Counted from the stretch's first letter, positions 1 through 9,694 are shown. The stretch: DNA of 64,000 bases from Litorimonas sp051251645 (GCA_051251645.1 JBPOEY010000002.1:62001-126000); one strand, 5' to 3'. Translations and numbers: made by a program. The notes: generated from the letters alone by a model not told the origin.

Positions 1-380
1 TCGCAGGCGCAACAGCGGATGCCTTCGCTTTGCTAGAGCGACTAGAAACCAAACTCGAGCAATACCCGACCCAACTTGCTCGCGCTTGCGTCGAGCTAAC
101 CAAGGATTGGCGAACCGATAAGTATTTACGCAATCTTGAAGCGATGTTGATCGTCGCCGATAAAGATCAGACCTTCGTGCTCACCGGAAATGGCGATGTT
201 GTTGAACCTGACGAAGGTATTGTCGCCATCGGATCGGGCGGCAACTATGCCTACTCCGCTGCGCTCGCGATGAACGAATATGAGGATGATGCCGAAGTGT
301 TGGCCCGCAAAGCGATGGCAATTGCTGATAAAATTTGCGTCTTCACCAACAATAATCTGACGGTTGAAACCATCACATAA
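1..380 (+). CDS. hslV: ATP-dependent protease peptidase subunit HslV (5' partial)
   Basis: This is the C-terminal part of the HslV peptidase, which forms the dodecameric proteolytic core of the cytosolic HslUV (ClpQY) complex. The frame is open from base 3, so the gene begins upstream of the window and the catalytic N-terminal threonine is not visible. About 125 residues are present. They include the family-typical RTDKYLRNLEAML stretch, the ADKDQTFVLTGNGDVVEP segment, and the conserved IGSGGNYAYSAALAM block near the C-terminus. hslU is normally next door but does not follow here, so it is probably upstream. A hairpin terminator follows the stop directly. Identification is confident. Confidence 0.96.
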   Translation, partial: AGATADAFALLERLETKLEQYPTQLARACVELTKDWRTDKYLRNLEAMLIVADKDQTFVLTGNGDVVEPDEGIVAIGSGGNYAYSAALAMNEYEDDAEVLARKAMAIADKICVFTNNNLTVETIT

Positions 381-383
381 AAA

Positions 384-404
384 AGCCCGCCAATATGGCG
401 GGCT
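384..404. terminator. bidirectional rho-independent terminator
   Basis: A perfect 8-bp stem, AGCCCGCC/GGCGGGCT, encloses the 5-nt loop AATAT. It is preceded by an A-run and followed by a weaker T-containing tract. It lies 3 bases after the hslV stop and before the convergent redoxin gene, so it probably ends transcription from both sides. Confidence 0.85.
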
Positions 405-430
405 ATCTTATTTGTGATTAAGCTCACCGC

Positions 431-1033
431 CTAGTTATATTTCACAGAGCAACCATAAGGCTGCGTATCTGTCACAGCGACGGCTTGGCCGGCATCCAAG
501 TTAGCGAGCGCTTCGCGGACATAGTTTGTCGCGCCTGGAATTGTCGCTGGATTGGAAGAGCTATTATCGTCAATCGCGCCTTGATAAACCAAGGTCTGAT
601 CCGCATCGATAATATACATGTGCGGTGTCGTGCGCGCTGAGAACGCCCGGCCCATTGTGCCTTCTTCATCAAGGATTACGGCGGTCGCTGCGACGGCGTG
701 CTCGGCTTTCCAGTTCGCAACGCCAACATTGTCTTTATGTCCCTGTTTACCAGGTGCGGAGCTGATCACGGAGAGCCAGACAGAGCCATCAGCCGTGGCG
801 GCACGCTGCAGGTCTTGCATATTGTTAGAGTTGTAGTGTTTTTTAACGTAAGGACAGCCTTCATTTGTCCATTCAAGGACGACGCGCTGACCCGCAAAGT
901 CGGACAGATTGTGCGTGGCGCCATTACTGTCGACGACAGTCATATCGGCGACAGAAGACCCTGTTGCAATCTTCGCAAAGGCAGGCGTTGAGAATGCCAG
1001 AGCAGCAGCAGTGGCGAGGGCAATCATTTTCAT
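431..1033 (-). CDS. periplasmic redoxin (thioredoxin-fold, AhpC/TlpA-like)
   Basis: A 200-residue secreted thioredoxin-fold protein. Residues 1-20 form a signal peptide ending AFA. A redoxin domain follows, with a single cysteine at about residue 60 in the motif NEGCPYVKKHY where classical thioredoxins have CxxC. A second cysteine lies five residues from the C-terminus (YGCSVKYN). The Cys60 motif and the TTPHMYIID segment (cis-Pro region) match redoxin-type proteins found next to DsbD. The gene starts 21 bp after the stop of the dsbD-like gene and is read with it, so the protein may receive electrons from DsbD in the periplasm. The substrate cannot be told from sequence. Confidence 0.85.
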   Translation of the reverse strand: MKMIALATAAALAFSTPAFAKIATGSSVADMTVVDSNGATHNLSDFAGQRVVLEWTNEGCPYVKKHYNSNNMQDLQRAATADGSVWLSVISSAPGKQGHKDNVGVANWKAEHAVAATAVILDEEGTMGRAFSARTTPHMYIIDADQTLVYQGAIDDNSSSNPATIPGATNYVREALANLDAGQAVAVTDTQPYGCSVKYN

Positions 1034-1054
1034 ATCAAGTCTCCTAATGTGGCG

Positions 1055-3130
1055 TCAGCTCCCCTTGAGCGTATTGACTACCCTATCTACGGTCAGAACT
1101 TGAGGAAGAACTTCGCCCCTCACGAAATTGTCACCCGCTGGAAAATAGAGGTAAAGCGGTACCCCCGCGCGGCCATAGCTTTCCAACTCACGCGCAATCA
1201 AGTCATTTTTATTAGTCCAGTCCGCGATCAGAAACGCGGTATTCGTGTCAGCGAGCGCTTGTTTCACCGCATCAGTCTTTAGAACCAGCCGCTCATTGAC
1301 CTTACAGGTCACGCACCAATCAGCTGTGAAATCTACGAAAACGGCTTGTCCATCTGCGCGCAACTCTACGACTCTTTCCGGGCTCCACGCATCGACAGCC
1401 AAGTTAATAGATCCCGCCGCAGGGGCTGTGCGCGCCGCGAATGGCAGCGCAATCGCCAGCACAATCATCGCCAGACCCATCCAGCGCCACAGGCCTTTGC
1501 GCTGGATTAGCCAGACAGCCAACGTCAACGCCAACATAGCCAGAAGGATCAACGCCATGCCATCGACGCCCGCTTGATTGCCAATGACCCAGACGAGCCA
1601 GATAGCGGCTGCAAACATTGGGAATGCCAGCACTTCGCGCAAACGGACCATCCATGGCCCTGGCTTAGGTAGCTTGGTCAACAGACCGGGCGCATACGCC
1701 AGCAAGACGAACGGAGCGGTAAAACCCGCCGCGAGCGCCGCGAAGACCAGCAAAGTGAAAAAGGTAGGCTGCGCCAGCGCATAACCAATCGCACTCGCCA
1801 TAAAGGGGGCCGTGCACGGGGTCGCGACTAAAACCGCCAATGTCCCGGTAAAGAATGACCCTGTCAGACCACCTTTTCCTGCCAGTGTCGCGCCCGTGCC
1901 TTGGTAGGACCCACCGGCAACCTCGAACATACCAATCAAGTTCAACCCGACCGCAAATAAAAGTAACGCTAAGAGCCCGACGATGATCGGGTTTTGCAAT
2001 TGAAAGCCCCAGCCGAGCGCAGAGCCGCCCGCTTTGACGACCAATAAGGCGACAACGAGCACAGCAAAGGTCGCGAGCACGCCGCCAGCATAGGCCCACG
2101 CTTCGCGCCGGGCTGTTTTACGTTCGCCATGCGCTGACTTTGCCAGCGAGAGAGCTTTAAGCGAGATGACCGGAAACACGCAGGGCATAAGGTTCAGGAT
2201 CAGTCCGCCGACAAAAGCGCCGAAGATGGCGCCCCATAAGGTGATCGATGGGCCAGGCGTTACAGGGGAAATATTATCAACCCCAACGGATAGGGCTGGG
2301 CCTGAGGCCACGGTAACGATGCGTCCGGTGCGCTCGCCATTCACATCAAATGCCAACACCCCTTGTTGCGGCTCCGTAAAACCTTCGCCCCAACCAAAGC
2401 TGGCCGTAGTATCAATTTGGATTCCGCCGTCGCCCATCGATACCCTTTGCGGATCAGAGTGGACGAGCAGCGTATTATCATAGGGGAAGAAATAAGCCTT
2501 GGAGAAATCACCGTTTGGCAGGTCCGAAAACTGCAGCGACAACGCCTCACCACTGGCTTGCATAGCAGCCGGTATAGCCAGCTCACGCGGGGCCATATTG
2601 ATCGCTTCAGCAATGGCGGCAGCGTTACGGTCATTGAGTTCGGACTCTTCCGCAACCTGCAAGATAATCCGCACGGTGCCATTCTCGGGGATACATATGT
2701 CTTTACAGACGAGATAATAGACGGCGGCTTCAGCCTCGATAACGGACCCGATGGCTGCATCTGCGGCCACGGTAAAATCAACGGGAAAGAGTGGCGCGCC
2801 TTCAAATCCGTAATTGATGATCGGCCCCGTCGGGATCGGCGCAGGCAGAGGCCAAACGATCTCGCCAACTGTGACCGCCCCCGGCACCGTCCAACTTATC
2901 TGAACAGGTTCGCCGCTATCGCCCGGATTGCGCCAATAGGTGTGCCATTTGTCGTCCAGCTCCGTCTTCAAGGCGATCTGGAAGGTTTCCCCCGGCGCAA
3001 CGCTGTAATGGGATGATAGGAGAGACGCCTCAACCTTGCCCGTATCAATCGGCAATGACGTCGTCGCAAAAGCGCTCGAAGCGGATGTAAGCCAGAGAAG
3101 GAGTGTGATAAATAGGGCGCGCATGGGCAT
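1055..3130 (-). CDS. dsbD: thiol:disulfide interchange protein DsbD/ScsB family
   Basis: A 691-residue transmembrane electron carrier that moves reducing equivalents from cytosolic thioredoxin to periplasmic thiol proteins. A signal peptide is followed by an N-terminal periplasmic domain with a cysteine pair (VCKDIC). The central 8-9 helix DsbD core contains the two membrane cysteines in LMPCVFPV and ATPCTAPF. The C-terminal thioredoxin domain has WCVTCK at about residues 605-610. All three cysteine pairs expected of the relay are present. A second ATG at 3124 has better spacing from the purine-rich AGGGA, so the true start may be two codons later. It is followed by the redoxin gene and lies 58 bp downstream of a GFA-type gene, so all may share one transcript. 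Confidence 0.93.
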   Translation of the reverse strand: MPMRALFITLLLWLTSASSAFATTSLPIDTGKVEASLLSSHYSVAPGETFQIALKTELDDKWHTYWRNPGDSGEPVQISWTVPGAVTVGEIVWPLPAPIPTGPIINYGFEGAPLFPVDFTVAADAAIGSVIEAEAAVYYLVCKDICIPENGTVRIILQVAEESELNDRNAAAIAEAINMAPRELAIPAAMQASGEALSLQFSDLPNGDFSKAYFFPYDNTLLVHSDPQRVSMGDGGIQIDTTASFGWGEGFTEPQQGVLAFDVNGERTGRIVTVASGPALSVGVDNISPVTPGPSITLWGAIFGAFVGGLILNLMPCVFPVISLKALSLAKSAHGERKTARREAWAYAGGVLATFAVLVVALLVVKAGGSALGWGFQLQNPIIVGLLALLLFAVGLNLIGMFEVAGGSYQGTGATLAGKGGLTGSFFTGTLAVLVATPCTAPFMASAIGYALAQPTFFTLLVFAALAAGFTAPFVLLAYAPGLLTKLPKPGPWMVRLREVLAFPMFAAAIWLVWVIGNQAGVDGMALILLAMLALTLAVWLIQRKGLWRWMGLAMIVLAIALPFAARTAPAAGSINLAVDAWSPERVVELRADGQAVFVDFTADWCVTCKVNERLVLKTDAVKQALADTNTAFLIADWTNKNDLIARELESYGRAGVPLYLYFPAGDNFVRGEVLPQVLTVDRVVNTLKGS

Positions 3131-3188
3131 GTCCCTAATACGACAAACTTAAAATTGCGATGCACGATCACCCTCGCTCACGTGAAGT

Positions 3189-3650
3189 TTATAGGGTCGT
3201 TCGAGGCCCTGGCCAGTGCGGTTGGTCAGTCCCCTCCCGAACTGTCATATCCTGACCCTCGGTCGCTCTCAGGGGCGCGTCAGTGAGTAATACACTCTCA
3301 AGGCAATGCACATTCACACCCATATAATTGGGCGCAGCACGCTTATTGTGAAAAACATAGACCCCGCAATTACGACAGAAATAGTGCCGTGCGATCTGCA
3401 TGTTCCATTGATAGAGGCTCAGCTGGTCTTTCCCCGCGAGCACTGTAAGCGCCGTTTCCGGCACTTTCACCATCACCGCCCCGCGCAGGGTGCAAAGCGA
3501 ACAATCGCAGGTCGTGAACTCAGGCAGGTCAGACTGGATCTTAAATTGGACCGCGCCGCAATGGCAATGGCCAGAATATGTTTTGCTAGTGCCGGAAATG
3601 GCGCATGCCCGTGAACACCATCGCCAGCCCGGCTGCGTCTGCCGCCGCAA
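3189..3650 (-). CDS. GFA-domain (CENP-V/Gfa-like) zinc protein
   Basis: Glutathione-dependent formaldehyde-activating (GFA) superfamily protein, defined by the zinc-binding cysteines HCHCGAV, CDCSLC and FCRNCGVY, all seen here. Members bind two zinc ions. Many are not formaldehyde-specific, so the substrate is unknown. The only ATG upstream of the first motif is at 3650, which makes the gene overlap the end of purH by 65 bases and adds about 18 residues unlike the family. The real product may begin near codon 19, where the frame offers only a non-standard ATT, or translation may be coupled to purH. Function is assigned at family level only. Confidence 0.82.
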   Translation of the reverse strand: MRRQTQPGWRWCSRACAISGTSKTYSGHCHCGAVQFKIQSDLPEFTTCDCSLCTLRGAVMVKVPETALTVLAGKDQLSLYQWNMQIARHYFCRNCGVYVFHNKRAAPNYMGVNVHCLESVLLTDAPLRATEGQDMTVREGTDQPHWPGPRTTL

Positions 3651-5235
3651 TTACCTCGGCGTCACGGATAGACCCGCCCGGTTGAATGACGGCGGTGGCT
3701 CCCGCCTTGGCCGCGGCAAGCATGCCGTCGGCAAACGGGAAAAAGGCGTCCGAGCTAACTGCGGAGCCAACAGTCTTCGGTTGGTCCCAGCCTGCGGTTT
3801 TAGCCGCGTCTTCGGCTTTACGCGCCGCAATCCGCGCGGCGTCGATGCGGCTCATTTGGCCCGCGCCGATGCCAGCGGCAGCCCCGTCTTTGACATAGAC
3901 AATCGCGTTGGATTTAACGTGTTTGGCCACTTTCCACGCCATTTTCAGATCGCGCATTTCTGCGTCCGTCGGCGCGCGTTCGGTGACAACCTTAAAGTCG
4001 ACCTCCGCAACAGAACCATTATCGCGGTCTTGCACGAGAATACCGCCCGCGACATTGCGGTAAGTCAGTGACGCATCGCGTGGATTGGGGAGGTCGCCTG
4101 CAATCAGCAGGCGCAGGTTCTTTTTCTTACGGAACACGGCAATCGCCGCGTCCGTCGCCGCCGGTGCTATAACGACTTCGGTGAAGACTTTGACGATGGC
4201 TTTGGCGGTTGTTTCATCCAGCATGCCGTTCAGCGCAACGATCCCGCCAAAGGCGCTCACCGGGTCGCAGGCGAGCGCATTATTATACGCCGTGATAAAA
4301 TCATCAGCTGTGGCGACACCGCACGGGTTGGCGTGTTTGATAATCGCGACGGCAGGCTTTGCGCTGTTTCTCGCATCACCGAATTCTGCGACGAGCTCAT
4401 ACGCCGCGTCCGTGTCATTGATATTATTGTAAGACAAGGCTTTGCCTTGAAGCTGTGTGGCAGTGGAAACGCCGGGACGGGTTGAGCCATCCGCGTAGAA
4501 AGCCGCCGTTTGATGTGGATTTTCGCCGTAACGCAATGTCTGCTTCAGCGCGCCGCCTTGAGCGCGATAATCCGGCGCTATATCGCCGCGCACACCCGCA
4601 AAATAATTGCTGATCGCGGCGTCATAATGGGCGGTGCGCGCAAAAGACTTATGCGCGAGCCGTTGGCGCAATGTACCCGATGTCTGCCCGGAATTTGCAC
4701 GCAACTCAGTGATCACCGCATCGACATCATCCGCATCGACGCAGACCGCGACATGGGCGTGGTTCTTTGCGCCGGCGCGGATCATGGCCGGACCACCAAT
4801 ATCAATATTTTCGACGCAGGTTTCGTAATCGGCCCCAGACGCCACGGCCTGCTCAAACGGGTAAAGGTTCACGATCAGAAGATCGATCGGCGCAATACCA
4901 TATTCGCGCATGGCGTCGACATGGGACGCCAGATCACGTTCGCCCAGCAATCCCCCATGCACCATCGGGTGCAGAGTTTTGACCCGGCCATCCATCATTT
5001 CTGGAAACCCTGTAAGATCGGCCACGTCAGCGACCGCGATCCCTGCGTCAGCAATAGCGCGTTTCGTCCCGCCTGTGCTCACCAACTCAACGCCTAGCGC
5101 TGATAAGGCTTTCGCCTGTTCAATCAGGCGCGACTTATCTGACACGGAGAGCAACGCCCGCTTAACAGGCCGCAAACGGTGTGGGTCAAACGGCTTAAGG
5201 TCGGGATTAGGGTTCGGCATGTGACGGTCCGTCAA
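3586..5235 (-). CDS. purH: bifunctional AICAR transformylase / IMP cyclohydrolase
   Basis: PurH carries out the last two steps of de novo IMP synthesis: formylation of AICAR with 10-formyl-THF, then ring closure. The 549 residues begin with an N-terminal cyclohydrolase domain (ALLSVSDKS, VSTGGTKRAI, MMDGRVKTLHP). The transformylase domain follows with RYGENPHQ, the IKHANPCG loop and DAFFPFADG near the end. Length is slightly above the usual 520-535 because of an N-terminal extension; a second ATG at 5220 could be the start. The C-terminus GMRHFRH is the conserved ending. purE and purK, from the same pathway, lie at the far end of the window. Confidence 0.97.
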   Translation of the reverse strand: MTDRHMPNPNPDLKPFDPHRLRPVKRALLSVSDKSRLIEQAKALSALGVELVSTGGTKRAIADAGIAVADVADLTGFPEMMDGRVKTLHPMVHGGLLGERDLASHVDAMREYGIAPIDLLIVNLYPFEQAVASGADYETCVENIDIGGPAMIRAGAKNHAHVAVCVDADDVDAVITELRANSGQTSGTLRQRLAHKSFARTAHYDAAISNYFAGVRGDIAPDYRAQGGALKQTLRYGENPHQTAAFYADGSTRPGVSTATQLQGKALSYNNINDTDAAYELVAEFGDARNSAKPAVAIIKHANPCGVATADDFITAYNNALACDPVSAFGGIVALNGMLDETTAKAIVKVFTEVVIAPAATDAAIAVFRKKKNLRLLIAGDLPNPRDASLTYRNVAGGILVQDRDNGSVAEVDFKVVTERAPTDAEMRDLKMAWKVAKHVKSNAIVYVKDGAAAGIGAGQMSRIDAARIAARKAEDAAKTAGWDQPKTVGSAVSSDAFFPFADGMLAAAKAGATAVIQPGGSIRDAEVIAAADAAGLAMVFTGMRHFRH

Positions 5236-5308
5236 AGAATCTAAAACTGGGACGAGCGCGCGCTATCACGCGGTAGCGGGCCAGACCAGACGTGACATCT
5301 GTTTCCTG

Positions 5309-7300
5309 TTAAGAGCCGTCCGGTCGAGGCAGCTTGAGACCCGGAATATCGGCAGGTTCTGGCAGATCATGAATGGCAGGTAGGCCATTAAGCGTGTCTT
5401 TCGGAACGAAATCTTTAAGCAGCCCTGTTAGCGCCGCTTTGATCTGAGGGCGATCCCGGCGATCAATGGCGCGTAAAAGTTCATCAACACCGCGCAAAAC
5501 GGTCGTCGGATCAATAATGCATGCATCGAAACGGGCAACACCCGACACCGGGGTTGGCGATAGAAGTTCATCTTTATGCGTTAAACACTCTGATAGTTTT
5601 TCGCCGGGGCGCAATCCTGTATAGGAAATTTCAATATCCTCATCCGGCACTTTTCCGCGCAGACGGATCAAGTTACGCGCCAGTTGAGCAATATTAACCG
5701 GATCGCCCATTTCCAGAACGTAAATATGTGCTGTCTCCGTTTCCTGCGCCGCATTCAGCGCCGCCGCTTGCAGCACAAGGGATGACGCTTCTTGCACTGT
5801 CATGAAATAGCGGTTCATGTCGGCGTGGGTCACCGTCACCGGTCCCCCGAGCGCAATTTGCTCTTCGAACAAAGTGACGACTGACCCCGTCGAGGCCAGC
5901 ACATTGCCGAAGCGCACAGCGGACGCGTGCATGGTTGGGATTTGAGTTTGCCGCGCTAAGGTCAGGAGTTCCACGACCCGCTTGGACGCGCCCATTACAT
6001 TGACCGGATCAACAGCCTTATCCGTTGAAATCAGCACAAAATGCGACACCCCATATATTTCACACAGATCCAGCGTGACGTGCGTGCCTAAGACATTGGT
6101 GCGTAACGTTTCAATCGGATTGCGTTCGCCGGACGGCACATGTTTCAACGCCGCCGCGTGCAACACAATATCCGGACGCTCCGCTGCGAAAATTTCTGCC
6201 ATGCGGCCGCGACTACAAACATCTCCAAGATAAGTTCGCCACGGGGCCGCTTGCCCGAAAGGTTGTAACGGACCCAGCTTACGCTCCAAATTAAACAGGT
6301 TCAGCTCGCTCATATCCACCAAAGCAAGGTGGCTTGGCGCAAGTCGCGCAATCTGCATGGTCAATTCAGATCCGATCGACCCACCAGCCCCTGTGATCAG
6401 CACGCGTCTGCCAGAGATCAACTCCGAGACAGGTGTCATATCCAAGGTGCGGGGATCTCGCCCAATCAAATCCGCGGCTTCAAATCGACTTAGACCCTGA
6501 TTAGGACCCGTCCCGGTCCGTGACAATGGCGCCCCGAGTTCTGCGGCAACCTTGATCAACTGCTGAGTCTGTTCCCGATCTGGATTGGGGTCGAGCGAGA
6601 GAATATGGAGTGGCTGGTCCCGGCGAGCATTTAATTTAGGATAAAGACTCGCCAAATCAGACGTATTGCCGAGCACAGGCACAGACCTGATCGATCGCCC
6701 AGCATATTGGCCCGACGTTTCTATTAAGCCGATTGGATTGAAACCCTTGCCCCGGTCTCGGCGCGAACTATCGCGCAAATAATTATAAAGGTTAGAGGCT
6801 TTCCCGACCAAAACAGCGTCATGCGAAAAGCGCGAGGGGGAACGATAGAGGGCGCGAAAATCGCCATTACTGATCGCCATCGCAATCAAGCGTGACAACA
6901 CAATACCAAGTGCAAAAATGGTGCCCGCAATGAACGGCGCAGAGCGCGGAAAATGCTGCCCGCGTTCAAATCCGAAGAACAAGATGAGCGGGACAATGAC
7001 CATAACACTGACGACACCCAGAAAAAGGCGACGAAAATCATTCAGAGACGTAAAGCGCCAAATCAGCCTATCTTGGCGCATAAATGCCCAAACAATGATC
7101 GCCACGCACCCGGCAATAATCGCGGATCGGTGATCAATATCAGCCTGAATCGGGCGGTTAATTGAATCATAGCGCAAACGCACTGCCATTAGCATGGAGA
7201 GCCATGCCATTACGCTATCGACGAGCAAAAGCGTTATGCCTTTAAAGACTTGACGCAACGGCCTGGGCTGATTGTGATGTTTCCCGATACCCCGGCTCAT
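5309..7300 (-). CDS. CapD/FlaA1-type nucleotide-sugar dehydratase/epimerase, membrane-anchored
   Basis: A 663-residue polysaccharide biosynthesis enzyme. The N-terminus has about four transmembrane helices (residues ~20-150). A Rossmann-like CoA-binding-type domain follows. The C-terminal SDR-type sugar dehydratase starts at the NAD motif ITGAGGSIGSEL. The catalytic region STDKAVDPVNVMGASKR has the Met-for-Tyr substitution typical of the FlaA1/WbpM/CapD long-form 4,6-dehydratases, which act on UDP-GlcNAc-type sugars at the inner membrane to supply capsule, O-antigen or other glycans. Its start overlaps the stop of the heparinase-like gene by 4 bases (ATGA), so they are translationally coupled. 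The exact sugar cannot be told. Confidence 0.9.
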   Translation of the reverse strand: MSRGIGKHHNQPRPLRQVFKGITLLLVDSVMAWLSMLMAVRLRYDSINRPIQADIDHRSAIIAGCVAIIVWAFMRQDRLIWRFTSLNDFRRLFLGVVSVMVIVPLILFFGFERGQHFPRSAPFIAGTIFALGIVLSRLIAMAISNGDFRALYRSPSRFSHDAVLVGKASNLYNYLRDSSRRDRGKGFNPIGLIETSGQYAGRSIRSVPVLGNTSDLASLYPKLNARRDQPLHILSLDPNPDREQTQQLIKVAAELGAPLSRTGTGPNQGLSRFEAADLIGRDPRTLDMTPVSELISGRRVLITGAGGSIGSELTMQIARLAPSHLALVDMSELNLFNLERKLGPLQPFGQAAPWRTYLGDVCSRGRMAEIFAAERPDIVLHAAALKHVPSGERNPIETLRTNVLGTHVTLDLCEIYGVSHFVLISTDKAVDPVNVMGASKRVVELLTLARQTQIPTMHASAVRFGNVLASTGSVVTLFEEQIALGGPVTVTHADMNRYFMTVQEASSLVLQAAALNAAQETETAHIYVLEMGDPVNIAQLARNLIRLRGKVPDEDIEISYTGLRPGEKLSECLTHKDELLSPTPVSGVARFDACIIDPTTVLRGVDELLRAIDRRDRPQIKAALTGLLKDFVPKDTLNGLPAIHDLPEPADIPGLKLPRPDGS

Positions 7301-8997
7301 GCGCTGCGGCCTTTTAGGCGACGGAGCGACCAGCGCACCCGGTTCTCGCGACCCTGCCCGTCTCCATCACCCAGAGCGTGTCCTGCAATAACGAGTTGCT
7401 GACACTTCAGAGGCCTTGCGCCGCTGCCAAGATAAACGCTGGGTTCAACGGCGAGTGGCCCTCCATCGGTCCGAAACCGCCAACCAGCGCGACCCTTTTG
7501 CACCAATAAGGCACTAGACATATCTTGTGCTAGGCTCACGCGGACATCGGGATGAAAATGGAATCGCAACGCGAATGGGACAGTATCGCGCGAAACAGGC
7601 ACATCGCCCATGGGCACAAATAAACTGTCTTCTCCCCGAACATCGTCACCGCTCTCCCCGACAAATAATCTGCGCCGATGCAACAAACCATGATCGGCTT
7701 TATAGCCATCATGCGAGCTTTCCAACCAGATACCGCTACTTTGCTCTTTACGGCGGGCCCGCACATTCTCTGGTTCCTTTGCAATCGCTGGACCAAGCGC
7801 GTCGGCAAGAAAACCAGCATCAAGAATTTGACCGGGGGATCGGTCGGCCAATGTTAGGGTTGAATGCGCCGCACTCGCCCGGACAGGACGACGCCAAGAC
7901 GGAGCCGCTTGAGGATGCCACCCGCAATTTACGAGCAAACGCCCCTCAGCGGTTGAGATTTCCATCGCCAAAGGCGCGAGATGCGCATTAAGATCAAACG
8001 GTCGGGCGGGGACAGCGGCTAGGTCGATCAACACAACTGTATCGCCGGCATCGAGCCGATGGTACCCCGTGTGCGGTCCAAAAGCGAAAGGTTGCGGGTC
8101 TCCTGACCGGGCTTTCAATAAGGCCGCGATGTGGTCTGGGTCGCCTTCATGGCCACCATGGAAAACCCCTAGGCCCCCGTCAGTATGCCGCAAGGTCGCA
8201 ATCATCGGCAGCATTCGGTCAATGGCCCGATCAAGCGCGCGGGAACCTTCCAGACTTGTTGCCTGCAACACTGAATCCGCCGCAAGTAGAGCCTCTAGGG
8301 CCTCTAGCGTTGCCATGGGCGACCGGCTGACATGTCCGCCGTCAGCTAATATCTGCACAGTAATTTCTTCGTCCAGACTATCCAAGGCCCGCGCTAGAAT
8401 CGTTTCACCCTTTTCGGCAAGCCGCGCGCCATAAATGACGAGGGACGCTTGTGCCCGCAATCGAGGGAGACCGTCCAATAGTCGCGCCGCGTCACGGCGT
8501 AAAAGACGCATCTGACCTGAATATCGCCCGGCCAAAACACCTTGCGCATCCGTCAAGGTCGATAGCATCAGACCCCAGTGAAGCGTGCGTCGTGCAAGCA
8601 AATCAGGAGCAAAAACAAACGCATTGCTGCCCGCAAAAGCATCGGCCCATTGCGCCACCAATTGTCCGGCCTTGGCGTCACCGCCGGGAACGCTCAGAAG
8701 GTCCGCTAGCCAATCAAAACTATGAATCCAGTCTGCAAACCGCTCAGACGGAAGAGACACGGAAAAAGGGTGACCATGAGATCCAACATCGATGCTGTGG
8801 CCGCCAAACATCCACCGACCTGCCAGCAAATCAGTGCCGTGACGACGATTGCCGTAAGGCCGCGCGACCGTGATCGGTTTGAAATTCGGCGATCGCCCCC
8901 CGGCTTTCGGTTTAGGCCGCAGCGAGGCTGACGTGTCCATGACCACCTGGCCGAGCCGGGCGCGCAGAGCGTCAGTTATGTTGACCCGTCGTGACAC
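7297..8997 (-). CDS. heparinase II/III family protein
   Basis: A protein of about 566 residues of the alphaproteobacterial heparinase II/III type. It has an alpha/alpha-toroid first half (LLAGRWMFGGHSIDV, HSFDWLADLL, FVFAPDLLARR) and a beta-sandwich second half (YHRLDAGDTVVLIDLA, LLVNCGWHPQAA, HSTLTLAD). I chose the GTG at 8997, 10 bases after the rpe stop. The frame stays open to an upstream start at 9120 inside rpe, and a later ATG at 8940 is also possible. The classical secretion signal is not evident. It is coupled to the CapD-like gene, so it probably acts in polysaccharide synthesis or turnover rather than on heparin. Substrate unknown. Confidence 0.85.
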   Translation of the reverse strand: MSRRVNITDALRARLGQVVMDTSASLRPKPKAGGRSPNFKPITVARPYGNRRHGTDLLAGRWMFGGHSIDVGSHGHPFSVSLPSERFADWIHSFDWLADLLSVPGGDAKAGQLVAQWADAFAGSNAFVFAPDLLARRTLHWGLMLSTLTDAQGVLAGRYSGQMRLLRRDAARLLDGLPRLRAQASLVIYGARLAEKGETILARALDSLDEEITVQILADGGHVSRSPMATLEALEALLAADSVLQATSLEGSRALDRAIDRMLPMIATLRHTDGGLGVFHGGHEGDPDHIAALLKARSGDPQPFAFGPHTGYHRLDAGDTVVLIDLAAVPARPFDLNAHLAPLAMEISTAEGRLLVNCGWHPQAAPSWRRPVRASAAHSTLTLADRSPGQILDAGFLADALGPAIAKEPENVRARRKEQSSGIWLESSHDGYKADHGLLHRRRLFVGESGDDVRGEDSLFVPMGDVPVSRDTVPFALRFHFHPDVRVSLAQDMSSALLVQKGRAGWRFRTDGGPLAVEPSVYLGSGARPLKCQQLVIAGHALGDGDGQGRENRVRWSLRRLKGRSA

Positions 8998-9007
8998 TTC
9001 GCGGCGA

Positions 9008-9694
9008 TCAGGCCGCAGCCCGCGCAGAGGGGCCTCGGAGAGCTTGAATATTTTCAGAAAGCGTCCCGGCACCTTTGAATACGGCGCTGCCTGCAACCAA
9101 CGCCGTAGCCCCCGCCGCAATACATCGTCGAGCCGTTTGCGGATTCACGCCACCGTCAACTTCCAAGACAATTTCACGACCCGTTTGATCAATCATTTTG
9201 CGTAACATTTCGATCTTCGCGAGTTGGCTCTCAATGAAGCTTTGACCGCCAAAGCCGGGATTAACACTCATGACCAGAATCATATCGACCAAATCAATCA
9301 TTGGGGCCACCACGCTCGCGGGTGTACCCGGATTTAGAACAAGACCCGGCTTTGCCCCGCGGTTTCGGATCGCTTGCAAGCTACGATGCGGGTGCGGTCC
9401 CGCGTCTGGATGAATGGAAAGAAAATCAGCGCCCGCATCAATGAACGCATCTAGAAACGGGTCCGCCGGCGCGATCATCAGATGGACGTCAAAAGGCTTG
9501 GCCGAATGAGGGCGTAACGCCTGCACCACATCAGGACCGATGGTAATGTTCGGCACGTAGTGACCGTCCATGACATCAATATGGATCATATCCGCCCCGG
9601 CCGCATCGACATCGGCGACAGCCTGACCGAGCGCCGCAAAATCAGCAGATAAGATAGACGGGGAAATGAGAACGTCGCTCACAGGCAGCCTCAA
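9008..9694 (-). CDS. rpe: ribulose-phosphate 3-epimerase
   Basis: Interconverts ribulose-5-phosphate and xylulose-5-phosphate in the pentose phosphate pathway. The 228-residue TIM barrel shows all family blocks: ISPSILSADFAALG at the N-terminus, the metal-site motifs HIDVMDGHYVPN and DVHLMI, the catalytic-loop MSVNPGFGGQSF, EVDGGVN, and the phosphate-binding AGSAVFKG. The start ATG at 9694 is a few residues before the conserved core, as expected. The gene is followed by the heparinase-like and CapD-like genes on the same strand. No other Calvin or pentose genes are adjacent. Confidence 0.97.
   Translation of the reverse strand: MRLPVSDVLISPSILSADFAALGQAVADVDAAGADMIHIDVMDGHYVPNITIGPDVVQALRPHSAKPFDVHLMIAPADPFLDAFIDAGADFLSIHPDAGPHPHRSLQAIRNRGAKPGLVLNPGTPASVVAPMIDLVDMILVMSVNPGFGGQSFIESQLAKIEMLRKMIDQTGREIVLEVDGGVNPQTARRCIAAGATALVAGSAVFKGAGTLSENIQALRGPSARAAA

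Noticed and set aside
7527..7991. 154-codon plus-strand ORF
   Set aside because: It is the antisense shadow of the heparinase-like gene.
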